From Corydoras sp. C115 (taxonomy: Eukaryota > Chordata > Actinopteri > Siluriformes > Callichthyidae), in contig JAFMOC010000848.1 in assembly GCA_019802505.1 (NCBI GenBank), positions 1-64,000 of the forward strand: a DNA stretch of 64,000 bases, read 5' to 3'. Shown piece after piece: positions 52,356 to 63,313 of the stretch. Positions within the stretch are counted from its first letter, which is position 1. Each line of letters opens with the position of its first letter. Below the pieces are notes generated by a model that was given only the letters and a program-made list of their open reading frames with translations, made no database searches and was not told the origin of the DNA. Both the position numbers and the translations under genes were made by a program.

Positions 52356-52990
52356 GGGTCCGAGCGCCGTCCAGCCCGAGGTCGAGGGTCCGAGCGCCGT
52401 CCAGCCCGAAGTCGAGGGTCCGCGCGCCGTCCAGCCCGAAGTCGAGGGGCCGCGCGCCGCACGCCACGCCGCCAGGGGGCGTCCGCCTCGCCACGCCGCC
52501 AGGGGGCGTCCGCCTCGCCACGCCGCTCGCCGCTCGCCAGGGGGCGTCCGCCTCGCCACGCCGCAAGGGGGCGTCCGCCTCGCCACGCCGCCAGGGGGCG
52601 TCCTCCGGGCCACGCCGCCCGTGGGCGTCCACCTGACCCCGCAGCAAGAGGGCGGGGCCCATTCCTCGCCCAACGTGGGCGGCCACCGGACCACGCAGCT
52701 AGAGGGCGTGGCTCAGTCCTCACCCGACGAGGGCGTCCACCGGACCACGCAGCTAGAGGGCGTGGCTCAGTCCTCACCCGACGAGGGCATCCACCGGACC
52801 ACGCAGTAGGAGGGCGTGGCCCAGTCCTGATCCGCCACGGGCGGCCACCTGACCTCGCAGCCGGAGGGCGTCCGCAGCTCCGCGTCCGTAGAAGGCGCCT
52901 TCCACACCGCGCCCGCAGAGGGCGTCCACCCCGACACAGAACCCATGAACGTGTCACACGCCTCCCCCGCAGAGGGCGTCCACCGGAGGG
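51960..52990. repeat. GC-rich coding minisatellites of the family-2 element
   Basis: 27-bp units (GCCGAGGTCATGCCAGCG) at about 51965-52190, 30-bp units (CCCGCGGCCCAGGGGCGTCA) at about 52193-52355, then CCAGCCCGAAGTCGAGGG, CGCCAGGGGGCGTCCGCCTC and ACCACGCAGCTAGAGGGCGT arrays. Confidence 0.9.
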
Positions 52991-54256
52991 CGCCTATCTA
53001 GCCCGACTCAGGAGGGGCGGACGACCCCTCCCACCCCCCCAGGACTGTTTTTGGGGTTGTCTTGGTCGCGTCCTCGCGTTACACGACCGTAAGGGCGGGG
53101 GTAGTGTAACGGGTGCCTAGGGCACCCGTTTCTCGGCCGTTGTGTGTGGGTGTTTTGGGTTTCTGTGTTTATGTGCCTGTGTTTTGTTAATTAGCTGTCT
53201 CGTGTGAGTATTTTAGGTTAATTAGCGTCGCGGGTTCATTGGGTGGTTTTGTGCACATGGTGGGTATTTAGTTCCGGGGTTAGATGTCTTCGGTGCGCGT
53301 CTTTTGTTTTGTGTTTGATGTCACTCTGTCCTTTGTACCTGAATGTTTGGTGTTTTAGCACCGTTAATAAATATTCCTTTGTTGTTACTACCTGCGTGCC
53401 TGGCTCCCTTCTGCGCGTTAGAGCGCCGCGGCGCTGCGCTGTATTTGCGCAGCCGCGTTTAATCCAGGTGGACCGTACGTGACAGAGTACCAGGACTGGC
53501 AGTGAACCTGGTAACAAGCACAAGGGAGAAAAAAAGAACACAAACAAACACCAACACAAAATATAAACACTGGGGGATAGAATAAACAAAGAGAGTGGAA
53601 AACAGATTGAAAAAAGGAGATAAATAGAACAGGATTAAGTAAGAGGAAGTGAAGTGCTGGACGGGGTGGCAACCAGGGAGAACCTAGGATGGATTATGGG
53701 AAAGGTAACACACCGACGGGGAACTAGAATTGGGAGACAGTAAAGTGATTAGTGAAAGATGGATTAAATGTGTTATATTCACCGACAGGGGAAGTGGTTA
53801 GTAAATAAAAGTGAGAGTGAGTTAGGGATTCTATACACGGAATGACAGACACGGACTTTCCTTTCAAACACCACTCACACACAGAAACCTAAACTAAGGA
53901 AAGGAAGGAAGGGACGGGGACGAGGGAAAGGGAGAGAGGGAGGACGAGAGGTCGGAAGAAGCGGGGAACAGAGAGAGAGAGAGACACGCTACCACTAAAC
54001 ACGCTCGAAATCGCACTCACCCAACGGAGACCAAAACACGGAAGAACAATGAGGAAGAATGCAGGAGATATCACTAGGATAACGCTCGGTAATGACGTAA
54101 ACGACCAATACTTCGCGTCCGACCAGCGAAACGGAAAGCCTTATAAAGGAAAGAAAGAACCCGGAAACAATGAACCTCACCTGGTTAACGGAGAACGCGC
54201 GCTGATTAGTAGGCGGGGCTAGAGGAACGCGCCGCAGCGCTGCGGTCTCTGACAGT

Positions 54257-54424
54257 GTGCAATAATTTAATTGTTCATTTATATAATTACTGTATATAAA
54301 TTCCATACTTTTCACCCAAAGTTGTAAGAACAACATATTTAACCACAATTTCAGAGTATAATTAGGATGAAAATAACTATGAAAGAACTAGAAAATATAA
54401 AAATGCACTACTGATACCATCAAC
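54257..54424. other. Short AT-rich stretch
   Basis: Nothing recognised between the Gypsy solo LTR and the next SINE. Confidence 0.4.
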
Positions 54425-54550
54425 AGCGATAGACTGGCAACTTCTCCTAGGTGTATCTGCCCTGCGTCCGAAATGTTCTTCCCTTGATAGGCATGGGGAA
54501 CCCCACTAGTAGAGGATTAAGTGGATGGATGGATGGATGGATGGCTGGAT
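54425..54550 (+). mobile_element. tRNA-derived SINE, copy 16, tail fragment
   Basis: GGTGTATCTGCCCTGCG to the (GGAT)n tail; diverged. Confidence 0.75.
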
Positions 54551-54954
54551 GATATAATCACACTATATGTTAAACACAAAACAGACATTGATTGGTTTGA
54601 AGCATACAGTATCCATCAAAGGTTTAGACACTCCTCCTTTTTGCTTGACTTATTGTAAAGTTTTAGTTCCACTTACCATAAAGATGGATTTTGTAGTTCC
54701 ACAATTACAGATTGTCGTCCATTTGTTTGTGGAATACAGTACATACTGTATTTGTGCCCTTTGCTCTGTTCTAATGGTCAGGACCCAAATAGTAACACCA
54801 CAGAACAGATATTATCTGGTTAGTGCATTATTCCTATCCCAGAAGTGTTACTGAGGTGTTTAAATGAAACTACAGCAGCACTGCCGCACTAAAACCCCCT
54901 CATCACATCAGTGTCACTGCAGTACTGACAATAAACAATTCACCATCCAAAGGA

Positions 54955-55935
54955 TTCCTATGTCCGTATGTTCTTCATGGACTTCACATCAGACTTCAAC
55001 ACAATGATCCCAGACCCAGACCAATAACTCAGACCCAGACCAATAAAATCACCCTGCTTGGGCTGAGTCTTTCCATTTGCAACTGGGTCCTGGACTTCCT
55101 GACAAACAGGCCGCAGTCAATGAAGATCCACAACACCTCCTCCTCCACCATAATCCTCAACACTGGCTCCCCCCAGGGCTGTGTGCTGTGCCCACTTCTG
55201 TTTACACTGCTAACATATGACTGCTCACCTACCCATCCAGGCTGTCATATTGTAAAATTTTGCGGATGACCCAGCAGTGGTTGGCTGCATCACAGACGGT
55301 GGGTCCAGTTACTGACAGGAGGTAGAACACCTGACACCTAGAGGGTTGGTGCAGGAAAAACAACCTATGCATCAATGTAAATGAAACCATGCCAACCTCC
55401 CCCTGGACGTCGGAGATTCTGTGGTGAAAGTTGTGCCCAGCTACAGGTACTTGAGTGTGCACCTGAGCAACAACACTTCCACCTTAGTCAGGAAGGCGCA
55501 CCAGCGGCTCTACTTTCTTAGTAGACTGAAGAGAGCCAGACTCGGGAGCTCAATCATCTCTTCCTTCTACAGATGTGTTGGAGAGCGTCCTGTGTTCCAA
55601 CATCAACGTGTGGCACGGAAGCTGCCCTGCTAAAGACAGGAAAGCTCTGCAGAGGGTGATAAAGGTTGCACAGAGTACTGTTGGAGTCAGCCTCCCCACC
55701 ACTATGGACATCTACACCTCCAGATGCTGGAAAAGGCCCTCCTGCATCATGAAGGACCCCACTCACCCAGCACACTCACTTTTTGTCCCACTCCCTTCAG
55801 GCAGGAGGCTGCGCAGCATTAAGTGCAAAACAACAAGACTGAGAAACATACCGGAAGCTCTAAGACTCTTAAACTCACTACACTTCACCAACAGACACTA
55901 TGTCACAGCTGCTATATTTAATATTTTATTTTTAA
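54955..55935 (+). pseudogene. Degraded LINE reverse transcriptase (Rex1/L2-like)
   Basis: In shifting frames: FFMDFTSDFNTMIPDP, WVLDFLTNRPQSMKIHN, LNTGSPQGCVLCPLLFTLL, DDPAVVG-like remnant, VVPSYRYLSVHLSNNTS, KAHQRLYFLSRLKRARLGSS, ESVLCSNINVWHGSCPAKDR, LPSGRRLRSIKCKTTRLRNI. The order matches the RT at 39627-38335. Several stops and frameshifts; no catalytic pair intact. Confidence 0.85.
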
Positions 55936-56006
55936 AGCTACTATATTTTTAAATTTACATTTTTATTAAAGTGGTGCTATATTTTAAATTATATTTTAAT
56001 ATTTAA

Positions 56007-56369
56007 TTCCATCCATCCATTATCTTCCACTTTATCCTCTACTAGGGTCGCAGGGGGGCTCCCCATACCCATCCAGGGGAGAATGTTTCAGACGCTGGGC
56101 AGATACACCCAGGACAGCGCACCAATCCATCACTGGATTGTGATGGATTGGTGCACACACTCACTCATACAGACACACTCTATATGGGACAATTTGGAGA
56201 ATTCAGTTGAACTTGATCCATGTTTTTGGACTGTGGAACGAAACCGGAGAACCCGGAGGAAACACACGTAGACATGGGGAGAACATGGCACCCAGATTGG
56301 GATTCGAACCCTGAATCCCTAGCACTGAGAGGCAAACACAGCTAATCACAAAGCCACCGTGCCACCCCG
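56007..56369 (-). mobile_element. tRNA-derived SINE, copy 17, full length
   Basis: 10-bp duplication TAATATTTAA at 55997-56006 and 56370-56379; a small internal duplication (CCAATCCATCACTGGATTG region) near 56130. Confidence 0.92.
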
Positions 56370-56689
56370 TAATATTTAAATAAAAAATCTACTTAGGGTA
56401 AACTGGGCACATGCAACACAATTTCGTTTACATTTCATCTACCACATGTTATGTAATTGACAATAAAGTCTCCTTGAATCATTGAAATTACACCAGTTCT
56501 GTGATGGTCATAAACAATAGAGAACAGAGAACCAACAGGGGACTAACAAAACAAAAAAAGAAATCAGAAGTACTAGTCTGTAATTGTAAAACTACAAAGT
56601 CTATCTATATAGTAAGTGGAGAAAATAGACAATAGACAAAAAAAAGAAAGGGGTGTGTGCAAACCTTTTACTGGTATTGTATTTTTTAC

Positions 56690-56895
56690 ACACAAACACA
56701 CACTATATGGGGCAATCTAGAGCATTCAATTTATCTTAAATTCATGTTTTTGGACTGTGAAAGAAAACCGGAGAACCTAGCATAAACCCCAGGCAGAGAC
56801 GGGGAAAACGTGGAAACTCCACCTAAATTGGGATGGGAACCTGGAATTCCCAGCGCTGAGAGGCAGACATGCTAACCACGAAGCCACCATGCAGC
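56690..56895 (-). mobile_element. tRNA-derived SINE, copy 18, head half
   Basis: CACTATATGGGGCAATC to CTAACCACGAAGCCACC; the tail is missing. Confidence 0.85.
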
Positions 56896-57201
56896 CCACC
56901 AATAACAACATTAAGTGAGCAATAAGTGTTTAATAATTTTTAATGCATATATATCTTTCTATGTTTATAGTATATGTTTCTCATATGTTCTCTGTATTAT
57001 CAAGACCAGTCAATCTGCACTTGTGCAATGACAATAAGCATTTGATAAGTAAAGTATTGGTAAGTAATGTAAATAAGTTTGAAAAGGATAATTTCATGAT
57101 CATTTGTGCCTCTTTTTCCCCTTACTCACTCTGCCTGTCTATGACGTAGGTTTTCAAGTGTTCTGTGATCATCAGACCAAATCTAGATGTCATCAAACTG
57201 T

Positions 57202-57209
57202 ATGCAAAT
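57202..57209 (+). promoter_or_regulatory. IgH octamer of the 57.3-kb pseudogene
   Basis: Perfect ATGCAAAT, 80 bp before the leader ATG; TATTTATTATAA follows at about 57218. Confidence 0.85.
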
Positions 57210-57288
57210 TCCCTGCATATTTATTATAACAGCAGGGGAAAAAGTTGAACAGCAGTTGAATAGAAGGAAAGCAACATTAATATCCACC

Positions 57289-57722
57289 ATGTATTCTCCA
57301 TACATTCTAGTGATAATTCTGGCTGCTGTGTCTTGTGAGTTTGTGTTCTGTGAATCTTTAATTTTTTAGATCTATACTATACTGTATATACCTTCACTTA
57401 CATTTTAATTATTTTAACAGGTGTTAACGGTATTGAATTGATCCAGCCCAAAACAGACGTAAAAGCTGGAGATTCGATGACGCTGAGTTGTAAAGTTTCT
57501 GGATATTTATTAACTGATAGCAGCTACTGTACACACTAGATACGACAACCTGCTGGAAAAGCCCTGGAATGGGTTGGAAGAATTTGTGGAAGTGGTAGCA
57601 CCTACTATAATGAGAAACTGAAAAGCAGGTTTAAATTGTCCAGAGACACTGCCTCAGTACAACAAAAAGGACAGAGCATGCAGAGTGAAAACACAGCTGT
57701 GTATTACTGTGCTTGTGAATAG
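57289..57722 (+). pseudogene. IGHV group B pseudogene with the FR2 Trp changed to a stop
   Basis: Leader 57289-57334 (MYSPYILVIILAAVSC with GTGAGT donor); acceptor TTTTAACAG; V exon from 57421: VNGIELIQPKTDVKAGDSMT, FR1 Cys (LSCKVSGYLLTDSSYC). The conserved FR2 Trp is TAG at 57537-57539. CDR2 keeps an extra Cys (RICGSGSTYY). FR3 lacks about two codons (DTASVQQKGQ) and ends VYYCACE, then TAG. The heptamer is intact, the nonamer poor. Close relative of the intact 43856 gene. Confidence 0.92.
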
Positions 57723-57761
57723 CACAGTGATACAGACCAACAACAACCTAATGCAATAAAC
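57723..57761 (+). promoter_or_regulatory. V recombination signal of the 57.3-kb pseudogene
   Basis: CACAGTG heptamer, 23-bp spacer, weak nonamer GCAATAAAC. Confidence 0.65.
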
Positions 57762-57952
57762 ATTACAAAAACATTTACATAGTACAGTATATAGTTTTAA
57801 AACACTGTCAAATTTTTTCAAAGAAAGACAACAGACAAGTGGAATGAGCTGTCTCAAGATCTCTGGGCCATTTGTGTTCATACATCAATTTCAATTCTTA
57901 AAAGAATTGAGATTTGTTATTGTCTTGGACTTACCGTAGACTTATTGTTCTT

Positions 57953-57983
<31 letters not shown>

Positions 57984-58849
57984 TTATTATTATTATTATT
58001 AAATTCATTATGGTAAAAAAACCATTATTTATTTGGTAAGCATAGATTCTTTTCACTGGAATGTTTATCATTGAATGTTGTTTTATGTAAATAAAATTCC
58101 AAAGGATACATTAAAAGTGTATTTTTCATAGCTTTATTGGTTTTTGAACTTTACTTAAGTTGTTTTATCATAAATGTTTAAATACTAGATTGTATATGGA
58201 AAAGAACTGGTAATAATTCATCCCATTATCACCATGTTTCATTACAGTGAGTGCCATATTTTGTGACATATATTTTGTAAAACAAGTGTGATTGTTTTGT
58301 TTAATCTGGGTCATATTTTTTAAATATTTGGCCAAAAAAACTACATTTGACTTAATATTTCTATGCCCATGTTGCCATATTTCACCAGTTTTACTCAAGT
58401 CCTAATCCCGTTTGGCCATCCATTATCTTCCTCTTAATCCTATATTGGTGTTGCAGGGGAGTTCCAGGGGTGATAAAATATAGCAATAAACACATTATGA
58501 AAAACATTTAAATGTTAATTTGAGGTCATTTTTCAGTGAAACAGATGAAATAACATTTATTGCACCTGAAATATGTACAGTATATGTGAGGAACAGTCAC
58601 TGTTTGTTTGAAATCAAACAAAGCACGCACCACATGAATATAACACAATAAATCAATGTTCACCAAGCACTGGCAAAGACAGGACTTATATACATACAAA
58701 AAGGCAATCAAGTAAATGAAACACAGCCTAACCAAATAACTGATAATAAAAAATACTCAGAGAATCTAGCAGAGGGGGCAGGTGTAACATGAATTGAATT
58801 GTTAAAAAAATGAAATGCAGAGATGTCAGTAATTGTAGCACAGTAAAGA

Positions 58850-58850
<1 letters not shown>
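57762..58850. other. Intergenic sequence with a SINE tail scrap
   Basis: (CTT)n/(ATT)n microsatellite at about 57947-58001; SINE tail remnant (CCATCCATTATCTTCC) at 58419-58465. Nothing else recognised. Confidence 0.5.
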
Positions 58851-58852
<2 letters not shown>

Positions 58853-58911
<59 letters not shown>

Positions 58912-58941
58912 TGTGTATATATTATTGTATATATATATATA

Positions 58942-58999
<58 letters not shown>
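58853..58999. repeat. (TA)n microsatellite
   Basis: About 145 bp of TA with a short interruption near 58911-58940; the Gypsy 3' LTR starts just beyond it. Confidence 0.95.
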
Positions 59000-59000
<1 letters not shown>

Positions 59001-59008
59001 TGCAGTAT

Positions 59009-59932
59009 TGTTATGAGTCTGGTTCGGAGAGAACAGAGGAGACGTAGATGCAACTGTGGTTTTATTAAACCAATCACACAGCGGCGACCGAGTGACACGT
59101 GTTTGAGTAAGTGATCGGCAGCAGGATCACTGGAGCACTCGCTGGAAATCACGTGTGTAGCTTGAATACCAAGACTGGCAGCGAACCTGGTAACAAGCAG
59201 AAGAAAACAGAAAAACACAAACCAACACCAAACACAAAATATAAACACCGGGGAATAGATTAAACAAAGAGAATGGAAAATAGCGTGAAAGGAGGAGCTA
59301 AATAGAATAGGAACAGGATAGAGAAGGTGAAGTGCTGGACGAGGCGGTAACCAAGGAGAACCGAGGATGGGATGACGGGGAAGGAAACACACCGACGGGA
59401 ACCTGGAACCGGGATACAGAGAAGGGGTTAATACAAGATGTGTTAAATGTGTTATATACACCGACAGTGGAGATGTTAGTAAGTAAAAGTGAGAAGGTGT
59501 TAAGGAGTCTATACATGAAAGACGGACACGGACTTTCCTTCCACACACCACACGCGCACAGGATCCTTAACTAAGGGAAGGGGGGAAAAGGACGGGGACG
59601 AGGGAAAGGGAGAGAGGGAGGACGAGAGGTTGGTAGAAGCGGGGAACAGAGAGAGAGGAACACGCTACTACTAAACACACTCGAAATCGCACTCACCCAA
59701 CAGAGACCAAAACACGGAAGTACACAGAGAAAGACTGCAGGGAATATCACTCGGATAACGCTCGGTAATGACATGGAACGACAAATACTTTGCGCCAGTC
59801 CAGCGAAACGGAAAGCCTTATAAAGGAAAGAAAGAACCCGGAAACAATGAACCTCACCTGGTGTATGGAGAATGTGCGCTGATTAGTAGGCGGGGCTAGG
59901 GGAATGCTAGGGGAACGCTGCGGTCTCTGACA
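59009..59932 (-). repeat. Gypsy 3' LTR
   Basis: 924 bp, TG...CA; AGTAT lies just outside at 59004-59008. Confidence 0.9.
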
Positions 59933-60711
59933 TACGAAGAGGTCGTCATGGGGGAGCCAACGGGGACAACTGTAGACGGCCTCGTGGAACTAGCTAGGGG
60001 AGAACAGGAACGGGAGCTACGGGCCATACTACTGGGGCGTGAGGATTCTTCGGGAGGAGGTGTGGGGGGAGGTACATCAGGGGCCGGATGGGATGGTGGG
60101 AGAGGTACCTCTGGGGGGGGCTGGCAGCGGGGACGACCCCTAGGTCTACCAGACAGGGAATGGGGGCGACCCCTCGGCCTACCGGACAGGAAACGGGAAG
60201 GTCTACCTCTCTGGGAAGAGGAATGGGAAGGTCTACCTCTTTGGGAAGAGGAACGGGATGGTCTGCCTCTGGGTCGGGGAGCAGGGCATTGGGGGTGAGT
60301 CAGGTGGAATTGGTCCAATAGTCTCTTGTCCAGTATGTCAGTCCGCTTAGTCCAAGATCTCTCCTCAGGTCCGTAACCCTCCCAATCTACAAGATATTCC
60401 AGTCCAGAGTCAGTCCTGCGTGAGTCCAGTATCTTGTCAATGGTGTAGAGGGGGCGGTCATGGGGCAGTTCTTGTGTAAGTTGCTGGTGGGGCTGAGAGT
60501 CAAGGGGGCCGGGAGTGAAGGGTTTGAGGAGGGAAACGTGGAATGACGGTGATATTCTGAGTCGGGGAGGAAGCTGTAGGGTAACAGTCACGTCATTAAT
60601 TTTCTTGGTAATGGTGTAGGGACCAATGAATCTGGCATTGAGTTTTTTACAGCCCGGGATGCGCAAGTCTTTGGTGGACAGCCAGACTTGGTCCCCGATC
60701 AGGACCCTCAC
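59896..60711 (-). CDS. Gypsy integrase C-terminus with chromodomain and RGRP-rich tail
   Basis: GDQVWLSTKDLRIPGCKKLN and FIGPYTITKKINDVTVTLQL form the integrase C-terminal SH3-like part. The chromodomain at ~90-145: YTIDKILDSRRTDSGLEYLV, DWEGYGPEERSW. The tail has six or so RGRP motifs (RPRGRPSRSS, QRGRPSHSS, RPRGRPRCQ), AT-hook-like, then a Pro/Ser-rich end. The frame finishes about 12 codons inside the 3' LTR. Chromodomains direct chromovirus integration to modified histones; the RGRP motifs could add minor-groove binding (inference). Confidence 0.88.
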   Translation of the reverse strand: MRVLIGDQVWLSTKDLRIPGCKKLNARFIGPYTITKKINDVTVTLQLPPRLRISPSFHVSLLKPFTPGPLDSQPHQQLTQELPHDRPLYTIDKILDSRRTDSGLEYLVDWEGYGPEERSWTKRTDILDKRLLDQFHLTHPQCPAPRPRGRPSRSSSQRGRPSHSSSQRGRPSRFLSGRPRGRPHSLSGRPRGRPRCQPPPEVPLPPSHPAPDVPPPTPPPEESSRPSSMARSSRSCSPLASSTRPSTVVPVGSPMTTSSYVRDRSVPLAFP

Positions 60712-60806
60712 TCCTTCTGAGGTCGGCGAAACGTTTCGAGCGGGCGTTGCTCACTGTGATCCGCTGATGTACCATCTCCCATACGTCCTCGCTTTTCCGG
60801 AACCAT

Positions 60807-61260
60807 TCATCTGCCGCCGGGGCATTGGAAGGAGTGGGAAAAGGGAAGTTGGAACCCAAGGACGCATTGGAACGGAGTGAGGGCCATGCTGGAACTCCCG
60901 AGAGAGTTTTGGGCGATTTCGGCCCATGGGAGAAACATTGCCCAGTCAAGAGGATGCTTCTGGCAGTAAGTATGCAGGAATTTTCCGAGCTCTTGGTTAG
61001 TCCGTTCGCACTGCCCGTTACTCTCCGGGTGGTAACCCGAAGTGAGGCTGATCGAGGCCCCCACCTTCTTGACGAAAGCCTCCGAGACGGCCGAGGTGAA
61101 TTGGGAACCTCTATCGGAAACAATGTCTTCTGGGAGGCCGAAGTATCGAAATACCTCATGAAATAGGGTCTCCGCCATCTGGAACGCTGAGGGCAGTGCG
61201 GGCAGGGCGACGAATTTCACCCCCTTGGAGAAGCGATCCACCACCGATGGTGGTGTTGTC
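60807..61260 (-). pseudogene. Gypsy integrase catalytic core
   Basis: VVDRFSKGVKFVALPALPSA, FGLPEDIVSDRGSQFTS (second Asp), then SGYHPESNGQCERTNQELGK (catalytic Glu). The first Asp lies in the preceding frame. It continues in the next frame with AADEWFRKSEDVWEMVHQRI. Confidence 0.9.
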
Positions 61261-62553
61261 TTCGGAGGTGGGAAGGTCGGTGATGAAATCGATCGCAATG
61301 TGGCTCCAGGGGCGATGTGGGATAGGTAAGGGCTTGAGTTTCCCTGCAGGCAGATGACGGGGAGATTTGGAGGCCGCACAGGTGGCGCACGAGGCAATTA
61401 TCCTGTTGATATCGGCCCGAATGGCGGGCCACCAGTAGTTTTGCCGAATCTTGTCCATTGTGCGTTCCACCCCTGGGTGACCCGAGCTGGTGTTGGTGTG
61501 AACCCAGGAGATGAGTTGCTGCCGGAACTGTAAGGGAACGTAGACCTTGTTGGGGGGGATCTTCAACCCAATGGGTGGGGGTTCCCTATGATTAATCTCC
61601 AGGATCTCACCGTCTAGCTCCCAGGAAATGGTCTGAGCGAAAACACTAGGTGGCAGAATGGGTTTGACTGGGTGTTCCGCCTTGTCCTTATCCTCGAACT
61701 TGCGAGAAAGGATGTCTGCCTTAGCGTTCTCCTTGCCCGGCCGGTATGTAACGGTGAACTCAAAACGGTTAAAAAATAGGGACCACCGGGCTTGTCGAGC
61801 ATTGAGGCGACATGCGGATTTCAGGAACTCCAAATTTCGGTGGTCCGTGATGACCTGAACGGGAAATTTAGCGCCCATCAGCCAATGTCGCCACTCCTCA
61901 AAGGCAAGCTTTATGGCAAGGAGTTCCCGGTCTCCCACGTGGAGGTTTTGCTCTTCGGGTGTGAGTTTGCGTGAAAAGTACGCAATGGGGTGAAGTCTCA
62001 GAAGTTTGCCTTGACGTTGGGAGAGGATGCCGCCGACGCCCAGGGAGGAAGCGTCGACCTCTACAACAAACGGGGAGTTAGGGTCCGGGTGGGCGAGTAC
62101 AGGTGCCGAGGTGAATGCCCTTTTGAGTCTCCTGAACGCTGCTTCGGCCCTCTCCGACCATATCAGCCTCTTAGGTTTACCCTTAAGTAGACTTGTGAGG
62201 GGCAGGACTGTTTGGCTGAATGATCTGATGAAACGGTGAAAAAAATTAGCAAACCCCAGGAAACTCTGCAGTTCTTTGACGGTGCTGGGTGTCTTCCATT
62301 CGAGTATCGCTTTAACCTTGCTGGGGTCCATTTGGATGCCATGATCACTAATGATGTATCCCAAGAAAGCGATCTCTTTCAGGTTGAACTCACATTTCTC
62401 TTCCTTGACATATAACCCGTGTTCCAGAAGCCATTTGAGGATCTTTCTGGTGTTGTCGACGTGGGACTTGGAATCGGGCGAGTAAATAAGGATGTCATCC
62501 AAGTAGACGATCGCACATCTCCCCAGGAACTCCCTCAGAACGTCATTGACCAA
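61156..62553 (-). pseudogene. pol: Gypsy RT (part), RNase H and integrase zinc domain
   Basis: 465 residues. RT: VNDVLREFLGRCAIVYLDDI, with YLDD as the catalytic pair; LGYIISDHGIQMDP; LQSFLGFANFFHRFI. RNase H: FVVEVDASSLGVGGILSQ, YFSRKLTPEEQNLHVGDREL, VITDHRNLEFL, RQARWSLFFNRFEF. Integrase HHCC: HTNTSSGHPGVERTM to CATCAASK. Catalytic core start HIAIDFITDLP; the frame then shifts near 61260. Just upstream (about 62570-62606) three GGTATTAGTAT repeats interrupt the RT palm. Confidence 0.92.
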
Positions 62554-62675
62554 GCATTGGAATACAGCCGGGGCATTAGTATGGTATTAGTATGGTATTA
62601 GTATGGTAACCAGGTATTCGTAATGTCCTGCAGTGGTGCTAAAGGCCATTTTCCACTCGTCCCCATCCTTGATCC

Positions 62676-63275
62676 TCACCAGGTTGTAGGCATTGCGGAG
62701 ATCAAGTTTGGAGAAAATCTTAGCTTTCCGTAGCTGGGGGCGGTGCGGTGGGTGATGCTCCCCACGTTCTTGCCGTTGACTCCCGATATTCTCAGCGGTG
62801 TCTTGATGGGAACCGTGGGCATCCGGAGCTTCTGCACCAGTTCCTTGTCGATGAAGTCTCCCTCCGACCCCGAGTCAATCAACGCCGCTACCGACCACAC
62901 ATTACACTTGTGAGCGTGTTGGATAGAAATGCGTGAACTGACTTTTTGGGTGGGTTGGAGTGTGCTCACCTGAGGAGAGTTGGAGCTACTGGGGTACTCC
63001 TTGGACCTCTTCTCCTTTCTAGGGGTCTTAGCCTGCTTTACCGGCCTCACGGGGCACTCTGGAAGTGCTAACTGGTGCCGGATCCGTTCTCTTCTTTGTC
63101 TCGCCGTGAGCCGAGATCGTCCCATCTCCATGGCTTCCTGGGCAGGCGTGGTGTAGGGTTGGCTAGGAGGCGGGTGGTGGACAATCGGCATGTCGTGGGA
63201 GTCCAGCTGAATAGCTAGCTCGACGATTTCCACCAGACTCATATGAAGTGAGCGGTAGACCAGTTCTCTGTGCAT
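62676..63275 (-). pseudogene. Gypsy Gag C-terminus and protease, joined to mid-RT by deletion
   Basis: HRELVYRSLHMSLVEIVELA is capsid C-terminal. The expected CCHC zinc knuckle between RRERIRHQ and LPECPVRP is missing. The protease has AALIDSGSEGDFIDKEL (catalytic D-S-G). After ISGVNGKNVGSITHRTAP the sequence jumps to the RT palm segment (KIFSKLDLRNAYNLV in an adjacent frame), so the rest of the protease and the first part of RT are deleted. Confidence 0.85.
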
Positions 63276-63313
63276 CTTGGGATGGAGGCCGGCTTTGAAC
63301 TGAGAAATGAGTG

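Larger units (their letters stand above)
50897..53484 (+). mobile_element. Pol-less LTR element, family 2, plus copy
   Basis: LTRs 50897-51270 (374 bp) and 53105-53484 (380 bp), TGTAA...GTGACA/ATGACA; exact duplication GAGTA at 50892-50896 and 53485-53489. A purine-rich AAGGGCGGGGGTAG tract lies directly before the 3' LTR. AATAAA is in each LTR. The 1.8-kb interior encodes one Gag-like frame and long GC-rich repeats; no RT or integrase. Confidence 0.93.
50739..54254 (-). repeat. Gypsy solo LTR split by a family-2 LTR element
   Basis: 50739-50896 (TCTGGTTCAGAGGAGACAT, GGTTTTATTAAACCA) and 53485-54254 (CCAGGACTGGCAGTGAACCT to GCGGTCTCTGACA) are the two parts of an LTR like 59009-59932 and 63842 onward. 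The break carries GAGTA on both sides. No internal Gypsy sequence adjoins, so it is a solo LTR. No clean outer duplication was found. Confidence 0.85.

Noticed and set aside
51747..52957. Several long frames on both strands in the family-2 repeat region
   Set aside because: GC-rich tandem repeats without stops; only the frame from 51393 is shared with the other copy.
58728..58997. Tyr/Ile repeat protein
   Set aside because: Translation of a TA microsatellite.
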